A stretch of 64,000 nucleotides of DNA from the NCBI GenBank assembly GCA_031362415.1, contig JANLSK010000040.1, positions 1 through 64,000 of the forward strand, in the 5' to 3' direction. The translations under genes were made by a program, and so were the position numbers. The notes beneath the pieces are model-generated. The model was not told the origin of the DNA and made no database searches. It saw nothing but the letters and a program-made list of their open reading frames with translations. Positions 26,942 to 36,149 of the stretch are shown here, one piece after another (position 1 is the first letter of the stretch; each line of letters opens with the position of its first letter). Origin of the DNA: VFJJ01 sp031362415. Lineage in GTDB: Bacteria > Actinomycetota > Acidimicrobiia > IMCC26256 > VFJJ01.

Positions 26942-27707
26942 GCGGCTCGGGCGGCTCGGACATGACGCCGCCGTAGCGACGCTGGCGCCCCTGGTACTCC
27001 CTGATCGCCTGGTACATATGCTCGCGGCGGAAGTCGGGCCAGAGCACGTCGGGGAAGGTCATCTCGGCGTAGGCGATCTGCCAGAGCAGGTAGTTCGAGA
27101 CCCGCTGCTCACCACTGCTGCGGATCAGCAGGTCGACGTCGGGCATGTCGGGGGCATACAGGTGACGGGCGATCGTGCGCTCGTCGATCTTGGCCGGATC
27201 GAGGCGCCCGGCGGCGACGTTGGCCCCGATGCGGCGTACAGCATCGACGATCTCGGCCCGGCCACCGTAGTTGAACGCGATCACGAAGTCCATGGTGCGG
27301 TTGCTTGCGGTGAGGGCCTCGGCCTCCTCGATGTCTCGCCGCACCCGGCCGGGCACCCGGCCTCCACGCCGGCCGATGAACCGGATGCGAACCCCGAGAT
27401 CGTTGAGCTCGTCTCGCCGGGTGCGCAACAGGTTCTGGTTGAACCACATCAGGTAGCGGACTTCCTCGATGGGCCGGCGCCAGTTCTCGGTCGAGAACGC
27501 GTAGACCGTGAGGAACGGCAGGCCGATGGCGACCGCACCGCGCACCGTGTCGAGCAGGGCGGCCTCGCCGGCACCGTGACCCTCGGAACGGGGGAGCCCG
27601 CGCATCTTGGCCCAGCGCCCGTTGCCGTCCATGACCACGGCCACGTGCCGGGGCAGGTGCCGGCGGTCGACTCCGTGATCGGGCGGTTCCTGCGTCATGG
27701 CCGTCAT
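26934..27707 (-). CDS. uppS: Isoprenyl transferase (undecaprenyl/decaprenyl diphosphate synthase)
   Basis: A 257-aa cis-prenyltransferase that extends an allylic diphosphate with IPP to make the lipid carrier for cell-wall synthesis. Family motifs are HVAVVMDGNGRWAKMRG (about 21-37, with the catalytic Asp), GHGAGEAALLDTV, TVYAFSTENWRRP, and LIRSSGEQRVSNYLLWQIAYAE. Actinobacteria often have two paralogues with different chain lengths; this position beside recO corresponds to the long-chain enzyme. Its stop lies in a 12-bp tandem repeat. Confidence 0.95.
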   Translation of the reverse strand: MTAMTQEPPDHGVDRRHLPRHVAVVMDGNGRWAKMRGLPRSEGHGAGEAALLDTVRGAVAIGLPFLTVYAFSTENWRRPIEEVRYLMWFNQNLLRTRRDELNDLGVRIRFIGRRGGRVPGRVRRDIEEAEALTASNRTMDFVIAFNYGGRAEIVDAVRRIGANVAAGRLDPAKIDERTIARHLYAPDMPDVDLLIRSSGEQRVSNYLLWQIAYAEMTFPDVLWPDFRREHMYQAIREYQGRQRRYGGVMSEPPEPHS

Positions 27708-27722
27708 GGCCTCAGCACCCTA

Positions 27723-28658
27723 ATGTCTCGCCTCGTGCCCGACGCGAACACCGTCCCCCCCTCGTTCACGGTCATCGTGAACCCGGTTGCCGGACGGGGC
27801 CGGGCCCAGAAGCTGCTGCCCGCAGTGGCTGCGGCGGCAGGTGCGCTCGTCCGGGCCGGCGTCGACATCGAGCTGCGGATCTCGACCACGCCCGAGGAGC
27901 CGGCCCGTATCGCGGCCGACGCGTTCGCCCGGGGCCGGGCGGTCGTGGCCGGGGGTGGCGACGGGTTGGTGAACCAGCTGGCCCCGATCGTCATCGAGCA
28001 CCACGGCGTGCTGGGGATCGTGCCGCTGGGTTCGGGCAACGACATGGCCCGGGCGCTGGGCCTCGATCACGGCGATCCCGTGGCCGCACTGGGGCTCCTC
28101 GGCCCCGGGCGGGCCAGCGTGCGGACGGTCGACGTGGCCCGTGCCAACGGGCGGGTCGTGCTCACGGTGGCCGCCAGCGGCTTCGACAGCGAGGCCAACC
28201 GGTGGGCCAACACGGTCACGCGCCTCGGAGGGACCCCCCTGTACCTGGCCGCCGTGGCCCGTACGCTCGCCACGTACCGGCCCCACCGCTTCCGCCTCAC
28301 CATCGACGACGGTCCCAGCCGGGAGATCACCGCCTGGTTGGTGGCCGTGGCCAACACGCCGAGCTACGGCGGCGGCATGCGCATCGCCCCCGACGCCCGG
28401 TTCGACGACGGGCTCCTCAACCTGACCCTCGTGGGCCCCATCAGCCGACCCGGGTTCCTGCGCACGTTCCCGGGGGTGTTCTCGGGCCGCCACCTCGCCC
28501 ATCCCCTGGTGGAGACGGCCGTGGCCCGCTGCGTGCGCCTGGAGTCGCTCGATCCGTCAGTGCCCATCGAGAGCTACGGCGACGGCGAGCCCATCGGCCC
28601 GCTCCCCACCCAGATCACCGTCGACGCCGGAGTGCTGCGGATGCTCGTACCGCGCTGA
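27723..28658 (+). CDS. Diacylglycerol kinase-like lipid kinase
   Basis: A 311-aa protein of the DAGK/YegS family. Visible are the catalytic domain start TVIVNPVAGRGRAQKLLP (about 16-33), the nucleotide motif VAGGGDGLVNQ, and GIVPLGSGNDMARALG. The C-terminal beta-sandwich begins at RTVDVARANGR. It would phosphorylate a lipid such as diacylglycerol or undecaprenol at the inner membrane; the exact lipid is not decided. It is divergent from uppS with only 15 bp between the starts, so their promoters must overlap the coding ends. Confidence 0.88.
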   Translation: MSRLVPDANTVPPSFTVIVNPVAGRGRAQKLLPAVAAAAGALVRAGVDIELRISTTPEEPARIAADAFARGRAVVAGGGDGLVNQLAPIVIEHHGVLGIVPLGSGNDMARALGLDHGDPVAALGLLGPGRASVRTVDVARANGRVVLTVAASGFDSEANRWANTVTRLGGTPLYLAAVARTLATYRPHRFRLTIDDGPSREITAWLVAVANTPSYGGGMRIAPDARFDDGLLNLTLVGPISRPGFLRTFPGVFSGRHLAHPLVETAVARCVRLESLDPSVPIESYGDGEPIGPLPTQITVDAGVLRMLVPR

Positions 28659-28672
28659 GGCAGACGGTGCAC

Positions 28673-28686
28673 CCCGGACAGCCGGG
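28673..28686. terminator. Possible bidirectional terminator
   Basis: CCCGG-ACAG-CCGGG hairpin in the 29-bp gap between the convergent lipid kinase and cupredoxin genes. Short stem, no U-tract. Confidence 0.35.
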
Positions 28687-28687
28687 T

Positions 28688-29374
28688 TCACCCGCCGTGC
28701 GGAGCCTCACCCGCCGGAGCCTCGCCCTCGCCCGCGACGACCCCACCGACCGGCACCAGGCCGGTCCCCTCGGTCACCACGAGCTGGCCTTCCATCCCCG
28801 CAGCCCGGTGACCGCTGACGGCGCAGAAGAACGTGTAGGAGCCGGCGGGCACGGCGATGGTCCCCTCTGCGGTGCCTCCGAGCCCGGCCTCGACGACCAC
28901 GCCCTCGCCGACGCCCTCGATCTGGATGTTGTGGGTGGCGTCAACCGACGTGAGCACGAAGTGCACGCCGGGAACCTCGAGACTGACCTCGGCCTCGATG
29001 GCCTCAGGATCGAAGACCAAGTTGGCGGCGCTCACCTCGAGCACGCTGGCATAGGCGATGGCGGCCTCGCCCTCCTCGCCGTGGGCATTGGACTTGTCCC
29101 AGCTGATCGAGCCGGCGACGATCGAGCCGATGGCCGCGAAGGCCAGCATGAACATGCCGGCCTGGGCCGACAGCCTGGGCCGGGTGGCCGCCCAGATGGC
29201 CACGAAGAGGATGACGAGCGTGATGGCCGACGAGATGTAGATCCCGACCCCGGCGCCGATGGCGATGAAGACCCTCGACAGGTTGATGATCACCGTGGCG
29301 ATGAGGCCCCCGGCCACGACCGTGAGCAACAGCGGGGAGACGACCCGCTCGCGCAGATACTGGTTGGTGTTCAT
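28688..29374 (-). CDS. Membrane-anchored cupredoxin-like protein
   Basis: A 228-aa protein at the end of the oxidase operon. Three membrane segments (about 15-38, 42-62 and 70-90) precede an extracytoplasmic cupredoxin fold. The C-terminal copper loop is YTFFCAVSGHRAAGMEG, giving Cys, His and Met, and an earlier DATHNI supplies the first His. It may carry electrons to the oxidase or help load copper. ATG at 29374 overlaps the ctaG stop (ATGA). Confidence 0.8.
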   Translation of the reverse strand: MNTNQYLRERVVSPLLLTVVAGGLIATVIINLSRVFIAIGAGVGIYISSAITLVILFVAIWAATRPRLSAQAGMFMLAFAAIGSIVAGSISWDKSNAHGEEGEAAIAYASVLEVSAANLVFDPEAIEAEVSLEVPGVHFVLTSVDATHNIQIEGVGEGVVVEAGLGGTAEGTIAVPAGSYTFFCAVSGHRAAGMEGQLVVTEGTGLVPVGGVVAGEGEAPAGEAPHGG

Positions 29375-30291
29375 CGTGGGGCCAGTTCCTCTCGGATGGT
29401 CGAGGTCGTACCGAGGAATGAGCGCTCGATGGCGTCCCACTCGTCGGGCTGATGGCCGTCGCGGGCCCGGTGCTCACGGCGTTCCTCGTCGCCCTGCCAG
29501 GCACAGAACAAGGCCGTGATCACGATCCACAGCGAGAGTCCCAGGCCCACCTTCATGAGGAGACCAGCGATCTGCTGATCGTCGAGGGCGCTCCAGCCCC
29601 ACAGCGACGGCGTGGTCTTGTAGTGGTCGAACAACGGGATCTCGGCGAAGGTGATGAATGCCCCGGGCACGGTGGGCAGCACCGATTGCCCGAAGAGATA
29701 CATGAGCTGGGTGGGTCGCGACAGGCGAGGCAGCTCGGGAAGCGGGCTGAGCACCGGCATCCAGGTGATGATCCCGGCCACGAGCATGGCCTGGTGGACC
29801 AGCCCATGGGCCAGCGCCCACCTGATCTGGATCTCGACAAAGGGTGGGGCGTGCACCAGCACGAGCATGGCCGTGCCGATCAGGAACGCGGGCAGGGCCC
29901 GGGTGACCGTGCGCACGATGCGGAAGATCGCGCCGTGGCCGAGGGCAGCGCGTACCAGCCATCCGGGCGTGCCGATCAACAGCAACGGCGGGGTGATGAA
30001 CATGATCACGAGGTGCTGGCTCATGTGCGCGCTGAACAGGTAGTTCTCGGCCAGGTCGTGCAACGGCCACGAGGTGACCAGCCACATCGAGATCAGTCCG
30101 GTCGCGAAGCACGTGGCCTGGAACGTGGAGACGGGCCGGTCGGGGAACGGGGCATGGCGGGGGCCGAAGCGCCGGACGGCCCACACGTACGAGCCGCCGA
30201 GCACGACAACGAGCGCGATGATGTCGGGGTGCAGGTGGAACTCGGTGTACGGCGCCGGGACGCCGCCGCTGGTGGTGAGAAGGATTCCCAT
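29371..30291 (-). CDS. ctaG: Cytochrome c oxidase assembly factor CtaG-like
   Basis: A 306-aa, seven-helix membrane protein of the Caa3_CtaG family, needed for copper insertion in caa3 oxidase. Conserved features are YTEFHLHPDIIAL at the N terminus, SAHMSQHLVIMFITPPLLLIGTP, ALAHGLVHQAMLVAG and DHYKTTPSLWGWSALDDQQIAGLLM. It lies directly after the subunit IV gene and overlaps the cupredoxin gene by 4 bp. Confidence 0.9.
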   Translation of the reverse strand: MGILLTTSGGVPAPYTEFHLHPDIIALVVVLGGSYVWAVRRFGPRHAPFPDRPVSTFQATCFATGLISMWLVTSWPLHDLAENYLFSAHMSQHLVIMFITPPLLLIGTPGWLVRAALGHGAIFRIVRTVTRALPAFLIGTAMLVLVHAPPFVEIQIRWALAHGLVHQAMLVAGIITWMPVLSPLPELPRLSRPTQLMYLFGQSVLPTVPGAFITFAEIPLFDHYKTTPSLWGWSALDDQQIAGLLMKVGLGLSLWIVITALFCAWQGDEERREHRARDGHQPDEWDAIERSFLGTTSTIREELAPR

Positions 30292-30308
30292 GATGGAGGC
30301 GGGACTCC

Positions 30309-30938
30309 TCAGCCGCCCGCGGACGTCGCCGGGGTCTCGGCCGAGACACCCGTCGCGGGCGGCGACGGCACTCCGGAGTCGACCGCTCCGGTGTCGATCG
30401 GCACGACCGAGCCGCCCTCGCTCGATTCGGGCGCAACGCCGGAGTCGGCTGCGCTGGTGGGGTTCTGCCCGGACGACGTGGCCGTCGCGCCGCCCTCGTT
30501 CTCGTTCGCCGGTGCCGGTTCCTCGGTATCGGTCTCCGACCTCACGCTGTCGCCGAGGTCGGCATGCTCGGCGCGCAGCAGAATGGTGTAGACGAACATG
30601 GCCAGCAGGATCCCGACGATGAAGAACCGCCGAAAGATCGGGTTGTCGAAGCGCAGGTGCATGAAGTACATGACCACGAGCACGAACTTCAGAACCATGA
30701 AGAACAGCAGCGACGCCGTGCGGAGACGCTCGTTCATGTCGGCGTAGGAGAGCCAGATCTCGATCCCGGTGAAGACGGCCAACACCACGGCGACCACGAC
30801 GTACTTGCCCGGGCCCGGATGCGTGTGCCCCCCATCGTGCTCGGGGGAGTGATCGTCGCCCGCGCCGAGGGCCAGCCGCTCCGGCCGTTCGCCCACTTCG
30901 CTGTGTTCGACCGTCTGGGTCACTGCCGTCTGGGTCAC
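30309..30938 (-). CDS. ctaF: Cytochrome c oxidase subunit IV (COX4-pro type)
   Basis: A 209-aa protein whose middle (about 45-125) has the three-helix pattern of prokaryotic COX4: KYVVVAVVLAVFTGIEIWLSY, LLFFMVLKFVLVVMYFMHLRFD, and a third helix. The first 44 residues are His/Asp-rich. The last ~85 are low-complexity Glu/Ser/Pro-rich, outside the membrane and not part of the family. It is a second subunit-IV-like piece, because ctaD also carries a fused helical domain. Confidence 0.85.
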   Translation of the reverse strand: MTQTAVTQTVEHSEVGERPERLALGAGDDHSPEHDGGHTHPGPGKYVVVAVVLAVFTGIEIWLSYADMNERLRTASLLFFMVLKFVLVVMYFMHLRFDNPIFRRFFIVGILLAMFVYTILLRAEHADLGDSVRSETDTEEPAPANENEGGATATSSGQNPTSAADSGVAPESSEGGSVVPIDTGAVDSGVPSPPATGVSAETPATSAGG

Positions 30939-30963
30939 TGCGCCCCTTCCCCGCTGGTTGAGT

Positions 30964-30990
30964 GCCCGTCGGGCTGACCGACCGGTCGGT
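30964..30990. repeat. Two adjacent palindromes
   Basis: GCCCG-T-CGGGC (30964-30974) and the perfect 14-bp palindrome ACCGACCGGTCGGT (30977-30990) lie between ctaE and ctaF. They could form mRNA hairpins that adjust the stoichiometry of the operon, or be an operator. Confidence 0.6.
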
Positions 30991-31086
30991 TCCTGGATCC
31001 TGCGCCGGCAGCCCCGGGGAGCTTGTCGGCTCCTCGAACGGCTCTCGGCTCGCTGATGGACTCTCGGCTACGTGATGAGGTATCGG

Positions 31087-31719
31087 CTACTTGATGAGAT
31101 AGATGACGGTGAAGATGATGATCCACACGATGTCGACGAAGTGCCAGTAGAGACCGAAGATCTCGACCCCTTCCGACCGCGCTGCCGTCCATGGTGCCCC
31201 GCGACGCTCGTCGACCAGGGAGGCCCCGGCCTGGCCCAGCAGCATCAGCACGCCGATGGTGACGTGGGCCCCGTGGATGCCGGTGAGGATGTAGAACGCG
31301 GTCGCGGCAACGCTCGAGGCGGGGCTCATGCCCTCACGGAGGAACTCGGTGAACTCGAAGACCTGGCAGGCCACGAAGAGCATGCCCAGGGCCGCCGTGC
31401 AGACAAGCCAGACCCGCATACGGCGGGGGTCGTTCTTCTGGATGGCCGACAGGGCCAGCACCATCGACAACGAGCTCACGAGCAGGATGAACGATGTGAC
31501 CGAGGTGAACGGGATGTCGAAGAGATCCTTGGGATAGGGTTCCGTCGCCGCCGGCCCGGCCCGGTTCTTGTAGAGCAGGTATGACGAGATGAAAGCGCCG
31601 AAGAACAGGCACTCTGAACCAAGGAACGCCCACATGGCGACCTTGTTGTTCGAGTAGCCCGTGCTCGAGGCGTGCTCGTCGTTGTGGGTGCTCACTGCCG
31701 ACACGTCGGAACCCTTCAT
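31087..31719 (-). CDS. ctaE: Cytochrome c oxidase subunit III
   Basis: A 210-aa, five-helix subunit III without the first two helices, as usual in actinobacteria. Recognisable blocks are NNKVAMWAFLGSECLFFGAFISSYLLYKNR, FTEFLREGMSPASSVAATAFYILTGIHGAHVTIGV and EGVEIFGLYWHFVDIVWIIIFTVIYLI. The ATG overlaps the ctaD stop by 4 bp. Confidence 0.95.
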   Translation of the reverse strand: MKGSDVSAVSTHNDEHASSTGYSNNKVAMWAFLGSECLFFGAFISSYLLYKNRAGPAATEPYPKDLFDIPFTSVTSFILLVSSLSMVLALSAIQKNDPRRMRVWLVCTAALGMLFVACQVFEFTEFLREGMSPASSVAATAFYILTGIHGAHVTIGVLMLLGQAGASLVDERRGAPWTAARSEGVEIFGLYWHFVDIVWIIIFTVIYLIK

Positions 31720-33710
31720 TCGCTGGCGGGCTCGAGCATCCAGCCCACCACGCCCCAGAACACGAAGATCGCCCCGGGGATCAGCAATCCCCAGTGATTG
31801 ATGAGGCCCCAGCCGATGAACGGCAAGCCCAGTGCCAGCACCAGCGGGTGATACGACGGGTTCGGCAGGTGGATGCCGTGGCCGTCACCGTGACCACCGT
31901 GGTCACCCTGGTCATCGCCGTCGTGGGGGCCGTCGCCCGCGTCGCCGAGGTCGCGCTTCTCGAGCGTCGTCGTGGGCGCCGATTTCGTCGCGCCATCGTC
32001 GGCTCCGCCCGAGATGCGTCGCACGAGGAAGCCGTTCTCGTCCTCGGTGTACTTCCGGTGCCAGAAGTCGTCACGGTTCTCGACTTGGGGCACGACGGCG
32101 AAGTTGTACTCGGGCGGCGGCGAGGAGATCGACCATTCGAGCGTGCGGCCGTCCCACGGGTCGTCGCCCGCGATCTCGCCCTTCTTCATGCCGATGGACC
32201 AGATCCAGTTGCCCAGGAACACCACGAACGACAGGGCCAGGATGAGCGAACCGATGGTGGCCACCAGGTTCCAATGCTCCCAGTTGAGGCCCTCGGGGTA
32301 GGTGTAGGTACGCCGGGGCTGGCCTTCGAGGCCGAGGATGTGCATGGGCCCGAAGGTGAGGTTGGTCCCGATGAACATGAGCCAGAAGTTGAGCTTGCCG
32401 ACCCGCTCGTTGAGCATGCGGCCGAACATCTTCGGGAAGTAGAAGTACGCCCCGCCGATGAAGGCCATCATGCCGCCACCGAAGAGCACGTAGTGGAAGT
32501 GAGCGACGATGTAATAGGTGTCGGTTTGTTGGCGATCGTGCGCCGCGAAGGCATGGGTGACGCCGGAGAGGCCCCCCACCACGAACAGCCCGATGAAGGC
32601 AATCGAGAACATCATCGGGACCGTGAATTTGATCGCTCCTCCCCACAGGGTGGCGATCCAGTTGAAGATCTTCACCCCCGTCGGTACGGCGATGAACATC
32701 GTCGAGAGCGAGAACGCCGTGACCGCCACCGGACCCAGACCGGTGGCGAACATGTGATGCGCCCACACACCCCAGCCCATGAAGCCGATGGCCACCCCGG
32801 AGAACACCACGAACGAGTAGCCGAACAACGGCTTGCGGGCCGCGGTGGGCAGGATCTCGGAGACGATGCCCATCCCGGGCAGGATGAGGATGTACACCTC
32901 GGGATGGCCGAAGATCCAGAACAGGTGCTGCCACAGCAGCGGATCACCTCCGTTGGCCGTGGTGAAGAAGCTCGTCCCGTATTGGCGATCGACGAACATC
33001 TCGATCAGCGCCACGGTGATCACCGGCATGGCGAACAAGAGCAGGAACGAGATGACGGTGATCATCCAGGTGAACACGGGCATGCGCATGAGTCGCATAC
33101 CGGGAGCCCGCATGTTCACGATGGTGACGATGAAGTTGATGGCCCCCACGAGCGATCCAAGGCCGGTGAAGATGAGGCCCAGGGCCCAGAACGTCTGCCC
33201 GCTCCCCACGAACGGGGTACCGGCCAGCGCGCTGGCGGCCAGGTTGTCGCCCGTCGACAGGGGGGCATAGCCGAACCAGCCGCCCGAGGCCATCCCACCC
33301 AGGAAGATGCTGCTGTAGAGGAACAGACCGCCGGTGAGGAAGGCCCAGTACCCGAGGGCGTTGATCCGAGGGAAGGCGACGTCGCGGGCCCCGATCTGCA
33401 AGGGCATGAGGTAGTTTCCGAAGCCGGCGGCGAGCGGCATGACCACGAGGAAGACCATGGTCGTTCCGTGCATCGTGAACGCCTGGTTGTACTGACTGGC
33501 CGTGAGGATCGTGCCGTCCGGCGTAGCCAGCTGGAGGCGGATGAGGATCGCCTCGAGGCCGCCGATGCCCATGAACACCGCAGCGGTGACGATGTAGAGG
33601 ATCCCGAGCTTCTTGTGGTCGACCGTCGTGAACCACGACAGCGCCCCCGTGGTGGCCTTGGGCCGGCGCAGGAGGGCTCGTGACGGGGCCTGGATACTGC
33701 TGGCGGCCAT
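31716..33710 (-). CDS. ctaD: Cytochrome c oxidase subunit I with fused C-terminal helical domain
   Basis: The catalytic haem-copper subunit, 664 aa. The first ~560 residues are a normal twelve-helix subunit I: TMHGTTMVFLVVMPLAAGFGNYLMP (haem-a His), WIFGHPEVYILILPGMG (Cu_B His and cross-linked Tyr), and HFHYVLFGGGMM (haem a3 and a His). After the usual end there is a charged, His-rich linker (about 585-620: HDGDDQGDHGGHGDGHGIH), then two membrane helices (about 625-660) ending GVVGWMLEP. That tail resembles actinobacterial subunit IV (CtaF), so the gene looks like a subunit I-IV fusion. Confidence 0.95.
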   Translation of the reverse strand: MAASSIQAPSRALLRRPKATTGALSWFTTVDHKKLGILYIVTAAVFMGIGGLEAILIRLQLATPDGTILTASQYNQAFTMHGTTMVFLVVMPLAAGFGNYLMPLQIGARDVAFPRINALGYWAFLTGGLFLYSSIFLGGMASGGWFGYAPLSTGDNLAASALAGTPFVGSGQTFWALGLIFTGLGSLVGAINFIVTIVNMRAPGMRLMRMPVFTWMITVISFLLLFAMPVITVALIEMFVDRQYGTSFFTTANGGDPLLWQHLFWIFGHPEVYILILPGMGIVSEILPTAARKPLFGYSFVVFSGVAIGFMGWGVWAHHMFATGLGPVAVTAFSLSTMFIAVPTGVKIFNWIATLWGGAIKFTVPMMFSIAFIGLFVVGGLSGVTHAFAAHDRQQTDTYYIVAHFHYVLFGGGMMAFIGGAYFYFPKMFGRMLNERVGKLNFWLMFIGTNLTFGPMHILGLEGQPRRTYTYPEGLNWEHWNLVATIGSLILALSFVVFLGNWIWSIGMKKGEIAGDDPWDGRTLEWSISSPPPEYNFAVVPQVENRDDFWHRKYTEDENGFLVRRISGGADDGATKSAPTTTLEKRDLGDAGDGPHDGDDQGDHGGHGDGHGIHLPNPSYHPLVLALGLPFIGWGLINHWGLLIPGAIFVFWGVVGWMLEPASE

Positions 33711-33798
33711 CAGCGCACTCCCTCGTTCTCGCTCGTGGTGTCGGACGCTCGGCGGCTCGGCTGCGGCAGCTTGTTGATGGGAGGCAAGGACGGGCGGC

Positions 33799-34971
33799 TC
33801 ACGTGAGCGACTCCAGGTAGGCGACGAGGGCGTCGAGCTGCGAGGCGGTGAGGGCTCCCGAATACTCCTTCATGGTGGCGCCGGGCTTCTCTCCGGGAGC
33901 GTTGGCGATCCAGGCCTTCAGCTGAGCGGCGCCCTCGGGCGTGCCCCAGGCGAAGTCGAAGATGGCTCCGGCGTAGAGGTCGCGACTGGCCACGTGGGTG
34001 AGGTTGGGACCGAACCGCTCGCCGTCGAAGCCGTCGGCCCCGTGACAGCCGGCACAGCCGAGCTCGGTGAACACCGCCTGGCCCTCGGTGGCCAGGCCGG
34101 TGGGCACGACCGGCGGGGCCATCTGCCCCTCGACCCAGGCCTGGTACTCGGCTTCGTCGTAGGCAAGGGCGACAGCGCGCATGTTGGCGTGCGAGAGGCC
34201 GCACAGCTCGCCGCACTGGCCCAGATAACGGCCGGGCTCGTCGGCAGCCATCAGCATCCGGACCTCACGGCCGGGAACGGCGTCCTGCTTGCCGGCGAGC
34301 GACGGGATCCAGAACGAGTGGATCACATCGATCGAGGTGACGTAGAGCGCGATGTCGCGCTCGGTCGGGATGACGAGCTCGTTGGCCGTCGCGAAGAGCA
34401 CGGTGGGCACATTGTCGTCGGTGGGCTCGGAGTCGAGGTACTGGTACTCCCACCAGTACTGGTGCCCGACCACCCTGACGTGCACGGCGTTCGACGCCGG
34501 ATCGTCGGCGAGCTCGAAGATCGTCTTGACCGACGGAACGGAAAGGATCGCCAGCAGGATCGCCGGAGCGATGGTCCAGCCGATCTCCATGGCGGTGTTG
34601 CCGTGAACCTGCTTGGGGTTCTCGTTGCCGGGCCGGTGACGGAACTTGATCATGGCCACGATGAGCATCAAGAACACGAGCACGCCAACGGCGGCGGCGA
34701 TCCAGAACGAGATCTCCCAGAGGTTGTCGGCCTTCTCGGCGTACTTGCCCTTGGGCTTCAGCGCGTTCTGACCGTTGTCGTTCGAGCTGCAGCCGGCCAC
34801 GAGCACGATGAGCGCACCGATGATGGGGAGCCCCCAGCCTCGATGCCGCCGCGCTGTCGATCGCGGCGCCGGACCCGTCGGCGATCCCGAAGCCGATCCT
34901 GACGGAACGCTCGAACGGAGTCGGGCGCCCGAGGTCGAAGTGCTCCGGCGCTCTTCGCGAGCTGTTCTCAC
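33799..34971 (-). CDS. ctaC: Cytochrome c oxidase subunit II with cytochrome c domain
   Basis: A 390-aa lipoprotein-type subunit II of caa3 oxidase. After a basic N terminus, the signal ends LIVLVAGCSS (lipobox Cys). Two membrane hairpin helices follow, then the Cu_A domain with VVGHQYWWEYQY and GQCGELCGLSHANM. The C terminus is a haem-c domain with LGCAGCHGADGFDG and a distal Met (ATMKEYSG). The GTG at 34971 is selected because AGGGGG lies ~6 nt upstream; the frame stays open to 35118 but that part is Arg/Ser-rich. It heads the oxidase operon. Confidence 0.94.
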   Translation of the reverse strand: MRTAREERRSTSTSGARLRSSVPSGSASGSPTGPAPRSTARRHRGWGLPIIGALIVLVAGCSSNDNGQNALKPKGKYAEKADNLWEISFWIAAAVGVLVFLMLIVAMIKFRHRPGNENPKQVHGNTAMEIGWTIAPAILLAILSVPSVKTIFELADDPASNAVHVRVVGHQYWWEYQYLDSEPTDDNVPTVLFATANELVIPTERDIALYVTSIDVIHSFWIPSLAGKQDAVPGREVRMLMAADEPGRYLGQCGELCGLSHANMRAVALAYDEAEYQAWVEGQMAPPVVPTGLATEGQAVFTELGCAGCHGADGFDGERFGPNLTHVASRDLYAGAIFDFAWGTPEGAAQLKAWIANAPGEKPGATMKEYSGALTASQLDALVAYLESLT

Positions 34972-35201
34972 CTGCCCCCTCGTTCGTCGATCGGATCGGC
35001 CGAGCCGGCCCGACACGCCTTGAGCTTCCTGGGAACCTCGAACCCCACCGGTTGGGCGTTCACCCAGGCTAATCCCGGACGAAACGCTCCTGCGGGAACT
35101 GCTCGTGCATCCGTTCACAAGCCGGTACAGACCCTCTGCCGATCGCGCCGCATGCTATCGGCGCTCCCGGTCGTGCGAGCAACTCACGGCCGGCTCGACG
35201 T

Positions 35202-36149
35202 TCACAGCCCCAGCCGATCGAGGACGAGAGGGCGGCGCTGCCAGTTCTTCTCGACCCGCACCACCGTGTCGAGGTGCACCTCCACGCCGAGCAGGCCCGA
35301 AAGCTCCTGACGGGCGCTGATGCCCACCTGCTTGAGCACCGCTCCGCCCTTGCCGATCACGATGCCCTTTTGCGACTGGCGCTCGACCCGGATGATGACC
35401 CGCATGCCGAGCGAACCATCATCGTGCTCCTCGATGTCCTCGACACTGACGACGATGGAGTGGGGAACCTCGTCGTGCGTGACAGCCAGCAGCTTCTCGC
35501 GCACGATCTCGGCGGCGAGGAAGGCCTCGGGCTGGTCGGTGATCATGCCGTCGGGGTAGTACTGCGGCCCGGGCTCGAGCCGACGCACGAGCTCGGACAC
35601 CAGCGTGTCGACTCCGGCGCCGGTCCGCGCCGAGATCGGGACGAACGCTCCGAAGTCCCCGAGCCGCTCGGCTGCGGCCGAGAGCCGACCGAGGACGACC
35701 TCGGGCTTCAAGCCGTCGCACTTGTTCACGACCAGCAGCCGCCGGTCGGGCGCCACACTCGCCAGCGCCCCCGCGATGAACTCGTCGCCCGTGCCGATGG
35801 GCGCGTTGCCTTCGACGAGCAGGCACACCAGGTCGACCTGGGCCAGCGCGTCGTACGAGGTTCGGTTGGTGCGCTCGCCCAAGGTGGTACGGGGCTTGTG
35901 GATTCCGGGCGTGTCAAGGAACACCACCTGCGCCTCTGCCGTGGTGAGCACCCCCCGGATCTGGTTGCGGGTGGTCTGGGGCCGGTCGGAGACGATCGCC
36001 ACCTTCGAGCCGACGATCCGGTTGACCAGGCTCGACTTGCCGACGTTGGGCCGGCCGACGAGGGCCACGAAGCCCGAGCGGAAGCCCGAACCGTCGCCTT
36101 CGACGCCGTCATCGACGGCCCCGTCGTCGACGTCCCTGCGCTCAGCCAC
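35202..36149 (-). CDS. era: GTPase Era
   Basis: A 315-aa Era, which binds the 3' end of 16S rRNA and acts in 30S maturation. G1 GRPNVGKSS (about 33-41), G2 Thr in PQTTRNQIRG, G3 DTPGIH, G4 NKCD and G5 SARTG are all present. The C-terminal KH domain has GIVIGKGGAVLKQVG. It overlaps corC by 8 bp and is the last gene of the bldD-led operon. Confidence 0.97.
   Translation of the reverse strand: MAERRDVDDGAVDDGVEGDGSGFRSGFVALVGRPNVGKSSLVNRIVGSKVAIVSDRPQTTRNQIRGVLTTAEAQVVFLDTPGIHKPRTTLGERTNRTSYDALAQVDLVCLLVEGNAPIGTGDEFIAGALASVAPDRRLLVVNKCDGLKPEVVLGRLSAAAERLGDFGAFVPISARTGAGVDTLVSELVRRLEPGPQYYPDGMITDQPEAFLAAEIVREKLLAVTHDEVPHSIVVSVEDIEEHDDGSLGMRVIIRVERQSQKGIVIGKGGAVLKQVGISARQELSGLLGVEVHLDTVVRVEKNWQRRPLVLDRLGL

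Noticed and set aside
26622..27722. N-terminal extension of the lipid kinase ORF on the plus strand
   Set aside because: It is antisense to uppS and its neighbour; the kinase domain begins only at about 27760.
31794..33683. Long plus-strand ORF (629 codons) across ctaD
   Set aside because: Antisense shadow of a clear subunit I gene; the translation is rich in His, Asp and Arg with no family motif. Such ORFs are common in high-GC DNA.
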